DNA of 64,000 nucleotides from JARRKU01 sp963675565 (lineage in GTDB: Bacteria > Desulfobacterota > Desulfobacteria > Desulfobacterales > Desulfosarcinaceae), in assembly GCA_963675565.2 (NCBI GenBank), contig CAXXYD010000001.1, positions 1,178,001-1,242,000 on the forward strand. The letters run 5' to 3'. The notes beneath the pieces were generated by a model. The model searched no databases, was not told the origin of the DNA, and saw only the letters and a program-made list of their open reading frames with translations. Position numbers and translations under genes: made by a program. Shown piece by piece: positions 61,392 to 64,000 of this stretch. The number at the start of each line of letters is the position of its first letter. The first letter of the stretch is position 1.

Positions 61392-61740
61392 GCGGTCCGG
61401 CCGGGCTTTCGGCGATCCGGCCTTCAGGGACGACGACCCCATGACCGGCGTGGCCAACCTGTTCGATATCGGACTGGTTTTCATCGTCGGGCTGCTTTTG
61501 ACCCTCTTCAGCGCCTATCATCTTCAGGACCTTTTCGATGAAACGTCCGAAATGACCATCATGAAACAGCGCGTTGACGGAGAGATGGACATCATCGTCA
61601 AGAAAGGCACCCAGATCAAGGCCACCCGGGTGACGCGGGAGGCGGCCAAGGGCCGCGGCAGCCGTTTGGGGGTGGCCTATCGCCTGGAAGACGGCTCCAT
61701 GGTCTATGTTCCGGACGATACAGCAACCCGGCGTCCCTGA
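61363..61740 (+). CDS. DUF2149 protein, ExbD-like partner
   Basis: A protein of 125 residues. The N-terminal FGDPAFRDDDPMTGVANLFDIGLVFIVGLLLTLFS joins a DDDP motif to a single membrane segment that holds an aspartate (NLFDIGLVFIVGLLL), as in ExbD/TolR. A periplasmic domain follows (RVDGEMDIIVKKGTQIKATRVT ... LGVAYRLEDGSMVYVP). The family DUF2149 is found with CobN-like and ExbB-like genes (HmuV position). The ATG at 61363 overlaps the preceding gene by 29 bases. Confidence 0.82.
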   Translation: MKYLQQRRIRRSGRAFGDPAFRDDDPMTGVANLFDIGLVFIVGLLLTLFSAYHLQDLFDETSEMTIMKQRVDGEMDIIVKKGTQIKATRVTREAAKGRGSRLGVAYRLEDGSMVYVPDDTATRRP

Positions 61741-61808
61741 AACAGGGAAAAACAGATCGACTGAATCGGAAACAGGCAGTATTCGTGAAAACGCAAAAGA
61801 GAAGACAC

Positions 61809-63716
61809 ATGGCAAATGGACGAAAGCGACTAACCCTGCGGGCGGCGTTGGGCGCAGTGGTTTTGGCGATCCTACTGCCCGGCGGCCTCGTCTACGGCCA
61901 GCACGGCCGGGGCCATGGGCATGCAGAAAGCGCCGTGATAATGGATGACGTAGTAGTCACGGCCAAGCGGATCAGCGAGTATGCCGCCGATAACCCCAGC
62001 CAGGTTGTTGTCATGGATCGGGAGGAGATCCGCCAGCGAAACCTGCTCAGCGTGGACGAAGTGCTCAACGCCATGGCCGGTGTGGATGTGAAACGCAGTT
62101 CCGGCATCGGCTCGCGCATCTCCATCCGGGGCTCCGGAAAATCCGGCGGGGTCACGGTGCTGCTCAACGGCCGGCCGCTGAACAGCAGTCAGTACGGGGG
62201 GGTGAACCTGTCCGCCATACCCATCGACATGGTGGCGTCCGTAACGGTCTTCAAGCCACCGGTGCCGGTGTGGCTGGGGGCCGGAGCCACCGAAGGGGCC
62301 GTCAGCATCGTCACCCGGGATATTGCCGACAAGAGCCGGCGGGAGAAAAAACGCACCACCCGGATGCACGCCGCCGTGGGATCTTACGGCCTCGCCGGGG
62401 CAACCGTCAGTTGCCAGGCCAACCGGCCTGGGGGAACCGCCCTGGTTTCCGCAGCCGGCGAACATCGTGACGGCAAACGGACCAACAGCGATCGGGACAG
62501 CGGAAGCCTCTCCCTGCACTGGGACCACACCACACCGGAACACCGGCGGATGGAGGTCGACGGACGCTTCTACGCCTCGGAGCACGGTTCCACCGGACCG
62601 GAGGACAACCCCACGCCGGATGCCCGCCAATCGTACCAAAAGGCCTCCCTGGACGGCCGTTTGAGCGGCCTGGCAGGTGCATCGGGAGATTACGCGGTCA
62701 ACCTGTACGGAGACCGTCTCAGCCTCGAAGACAAAAGCCAGTCGGGATTTGTATCCAATCTGGACAGCGCCAAACTGGGGATCAAGGGAGAATACAACTG
62801 GAGCGACGATGCGCAGCGCTGGGCCATCAGGTCCAACACCATCGTGGAGCACGACGACCTGGACCACACCTTGTCGGGCAGCCACCGGCGCACCACCGCC
62901 GGGCTGGGAATACAGGCCGACCGCAAATGGCCGGCCCTCACCGCGACCCTGGGGCTGCGGGGGGATGCGGTAAGCGACTTTGACATCAATCCGGGATGCT
63001 CCGGCGGCGTGGGCTATACCGTGTCCGACCATTGGCTGGTTCGGGTCAACACCGGCTATACGGTCAACATCCCCACCTTCGGCCAGCTCTATCAGCCCAG
63101 CCACGGCAGCATCGATCAGGCGCGGGGCAATCCGGACCTCGACAAGGAGAAGGTCTGGTCCAACGATATCACCCTGGAATTTCGAAAGGGCAAGGCGCAT
63201 CTTCTCCAGTTTTCCGTGTTCCGCAGCGACACCTGGGACACCATCCTTTACCAGCGGGACGCCGACATGATCTTCCGGCCGGTCAACGGCGACCGGTCCT
63301 GGCGGCACGGCCTGGAGGCCACCTGGAAGACGGAGTTCAAGACCGGACTGATCGTGGACGCCAATGTCATCCTCCAGGATTCCCGAATCGATGAGACCGG
63401 CAAGCAGTTGGTCTATACGCCCGACTTGAAAATGAAACTGACCCTGCAGTATCGCCTCGAGAGCACCGGCACCCGGCTGGAAACCACGCTGCGGTACAGC
63501 AGCGAACAGTACAGCGAGTTGGACAATCGCGAGGAGGAACGCCTCGACGACTACGTTACCGTCGATGTCAAAGCGGTGCAGCCGTTCAAAATCAAAACCA
63601 TCGCCGCCGACTGGTTTCTCACCGTGGAGAATCTCTTCGACGCCGATTTTCAGGTCCATTTCGGCTACCCGGATGACGGCATCCGGGTGGTCACCGGGCT
63701 CAATCTGACCTTCTAA
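61809..63716 (+). CDS. TonB-dependent receptor with His-rich N terminus
   Basis: An outer-membrane receptor of 635 residues. The signal peptide is at 1-30 (LGAVVLAILLPGGLVYGQ). The mature N terminus reads HGRGHGHAES before the TonB box (DDVVVTAKR), a likely metal-binding tag. The plug is at about 50-170 (VVVMDREEIRQRNLLSVDEVLNAMAGVDVKRSSGIGSRISIRGSGKSGGVTVLLNGRPL), and the barrel ends FGYPDDGIRVVTGLNLTF. It is unlike the BtuB-like receptor at 51995. It is the sixth gene of the B12-riboswitch operon, so its ligand is probably a corrinoid, cobalt or another metal chelate. A GTG eight codons upstream is an alternative start. Confidence 0.85.
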   Translation: MANGRKRLTLRAALGAVVLAILLPGGLVYGQHGRGHGHAESAVIMDDVVVTAKRISEYAADNPSQVVVMDREEIRQRNLLSVDEVLNAMAGVDVKRSSGIGSRISIRGSGKSGGVTVLLNGRPLNSSQYGGVNLSAIPIDMVASVTVFKPPVPVWLGAGATEGAVSIVTRDIADKSRREKKRTTRMHAAVGSYGLAGATVSCQANRPGGTALVSAAGEHRDGKRTNSDRDSGSLSLHWDHTTPEHRRMEVDGRFYASEHGSTGPEDNPTPDARQSYQKASLDGRLSGLAGASGDYAVNLYGDRLSLEDKSQSGFVSNLDSAKLGIKGEYNWSDDAQRWAIRSNTIVEHDDLDHTLSGSHRRTTAGLGIQADRKWPALTATLGLRGDAVSDFDINPGCSGGVGYTVSDHWLVRVNTGYTVNIPTFGQLYQPSHGSIDQARGNPDLDKEKVWSNDITLEFRKGKAHLLQFSVFRSDTWDTILYQRDADMIFRPVNGDRSWRHGLEATWKTEFKTGLIVDANVILQDSRIDETGKQLVYTPDLKMKLTLQYRLESTGTRLETTLRYSSEQYSELDNREEERLDDYVTVDVKAVQPFKIKTIAADWFLTVENLFDADFQVHFGYPDDGIRVVTGLNLTF

Positions 63717-63737
63717 AGCCGGAGCCGATGAAACATC

Positions 63738-64000
63738 ATGCAGAATGAGATCCATAGGCGGCGAACGAACAGCCCTCCGCGCCTTCACGGCTTGCGACGG
63801 TGTAGGCCGGAAAAGCGGCGAGGTGGGTGCGTGGTTCGGGCCGTGGCCGCCGGATACGTCCTGGGACTTCTCTTCGCGATCTGGGCAGATCCGGTAGGCG
63901 CAAACGTTGATTGCGCCGCGTATCTCTATATCGCCTACGGCGATCAGACGCGACTTAAGGACGGTTCCATCACCCAGCGCTATCATATCCGCGGTGACAA
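63738..64000 (+). CDS. Start of a secreted or membrane-anchored protein, cut by the window end
   Basis: Eighty-seven codons are visible. A very arginine-rich N terminus (EIHRRRTNSPPRLHGLRRCR) precedes a hydrophobic signal or anchor (AVAAGYVLGLLFAIWADPVGA). The exported part then begins VDCAAYLYIAYGDQTRLKDG. I do not recognise the family. It follows the second TonB receptor by 21 bases on the same strand and therefore probably belongs to the same operon. Its first codon has no strong ribosome site. Confidence 0.5.
   Translation, partial: MQNEIHRRRTNSPPRLHGLRRCRPEKRRGGCVVRAVAAGYVLGLLFAIWADPVGANVDCAAYLYIAYGDQTRLKDGSITQRYHIRGD

Noticed and set aside
1..64000. tRNA, rRNA and CRISPR arrays
   Set aside because: No cloverleaf-like genes, rRNA segments or regularly spaced repeats were noticed on reading both strands; a computed scan would be needed to exclude a tRNA firmly.

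Overview
The window reads as a piece of an anaerobic Gram-negative genome, most likely a sulfate-reducing deltaproteobacterium (Desulfobacterota). This is inferred from the anaerobic (early cobalt insertion) cobamide pathway, CCG-domain iron-sulfur oxidoreductases, TAXI-TRAP transport, several TonB systems and a TtpC/DUF3450-type TonB operon. No rRNA, tRNA or CRISPR array was seen.

Layout. (1) 1-1050: broken IS66-family element. (2) 1549-12894: a GntR/FCD regulator, and an eight-gene minus-strand catabolic operon. The operon encodes two FAD oxidases, a CCG Fe-S protein, a TAXI-TRAP transporter, a two-subunit aconitase X and a TIGR04076-like protein. Its promoter at about 13.2 kb carries a perfect palindrome, and 10 bp of that palindrome recur at the regulator's own promoter. 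(3) 13.0-15.1 kb: scarred DNA with a LysR fragment and an aldo/keto reductase. (4) 15194-24539 (minus): TonB receptor, methyltransferase, Opp/Dpp-type ABC importer and a secreted FmdE-domain protein, which looks like an uptake system for an unknown (metal?) ligand. (5) 24822-30461 (minus): a small protein, and a TonB energising operon (DUF3450, TtpC, ExbB, ExbD, TonB, TPR).

(6) 31022-50373: cobamide biosynthesis. cobU-cobS lie on minus. cobT is on plus behind a B12 riboswitch. A roughly 16-kb minus-strand gene run, btuC-btuD-btuF-cbiL-(gate protein)-cbiA-cbiC-cbiD-cbiET-cbiF-cbiG-cbiH-cbiP-cobD-cbiB-cbiR, lies behind a second B12 riboswitch at 50.55-50.71 kb. Most of the corrin ring and nucleotide-loop pathway is here. 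cbiK-type chelatase, cbiJ and the corrinoid adenosyltransferase are not in the window.

(7) 50949-64000 (plus): two further B12 riboswitches in series, then a TonB receptor (BtuB-like), a secreted BtuF-CbiZ fusion, a secreted membrane-anchored CobN/HmuS-like chelatase, DUF2162, ExbB-like and DUF2149 proteins, a second TonB receptor with a His-rich N terminus, and the start of one more secreted protein. This is the most unusual part. A module resembling HmuSTUV (haem acquisition in Bacteroidota) sits under cobalamin control and is joined to a cobamide-cleaving amidohydrolase. It suggests corrinoid capture, cleavage and perhaps metal removal or insertion in the periplasm, driven by the proton-motive force instead of an AAA+ ATPase. 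Together with CbiR, the locus carries two independent cobamide-remodelling routes.
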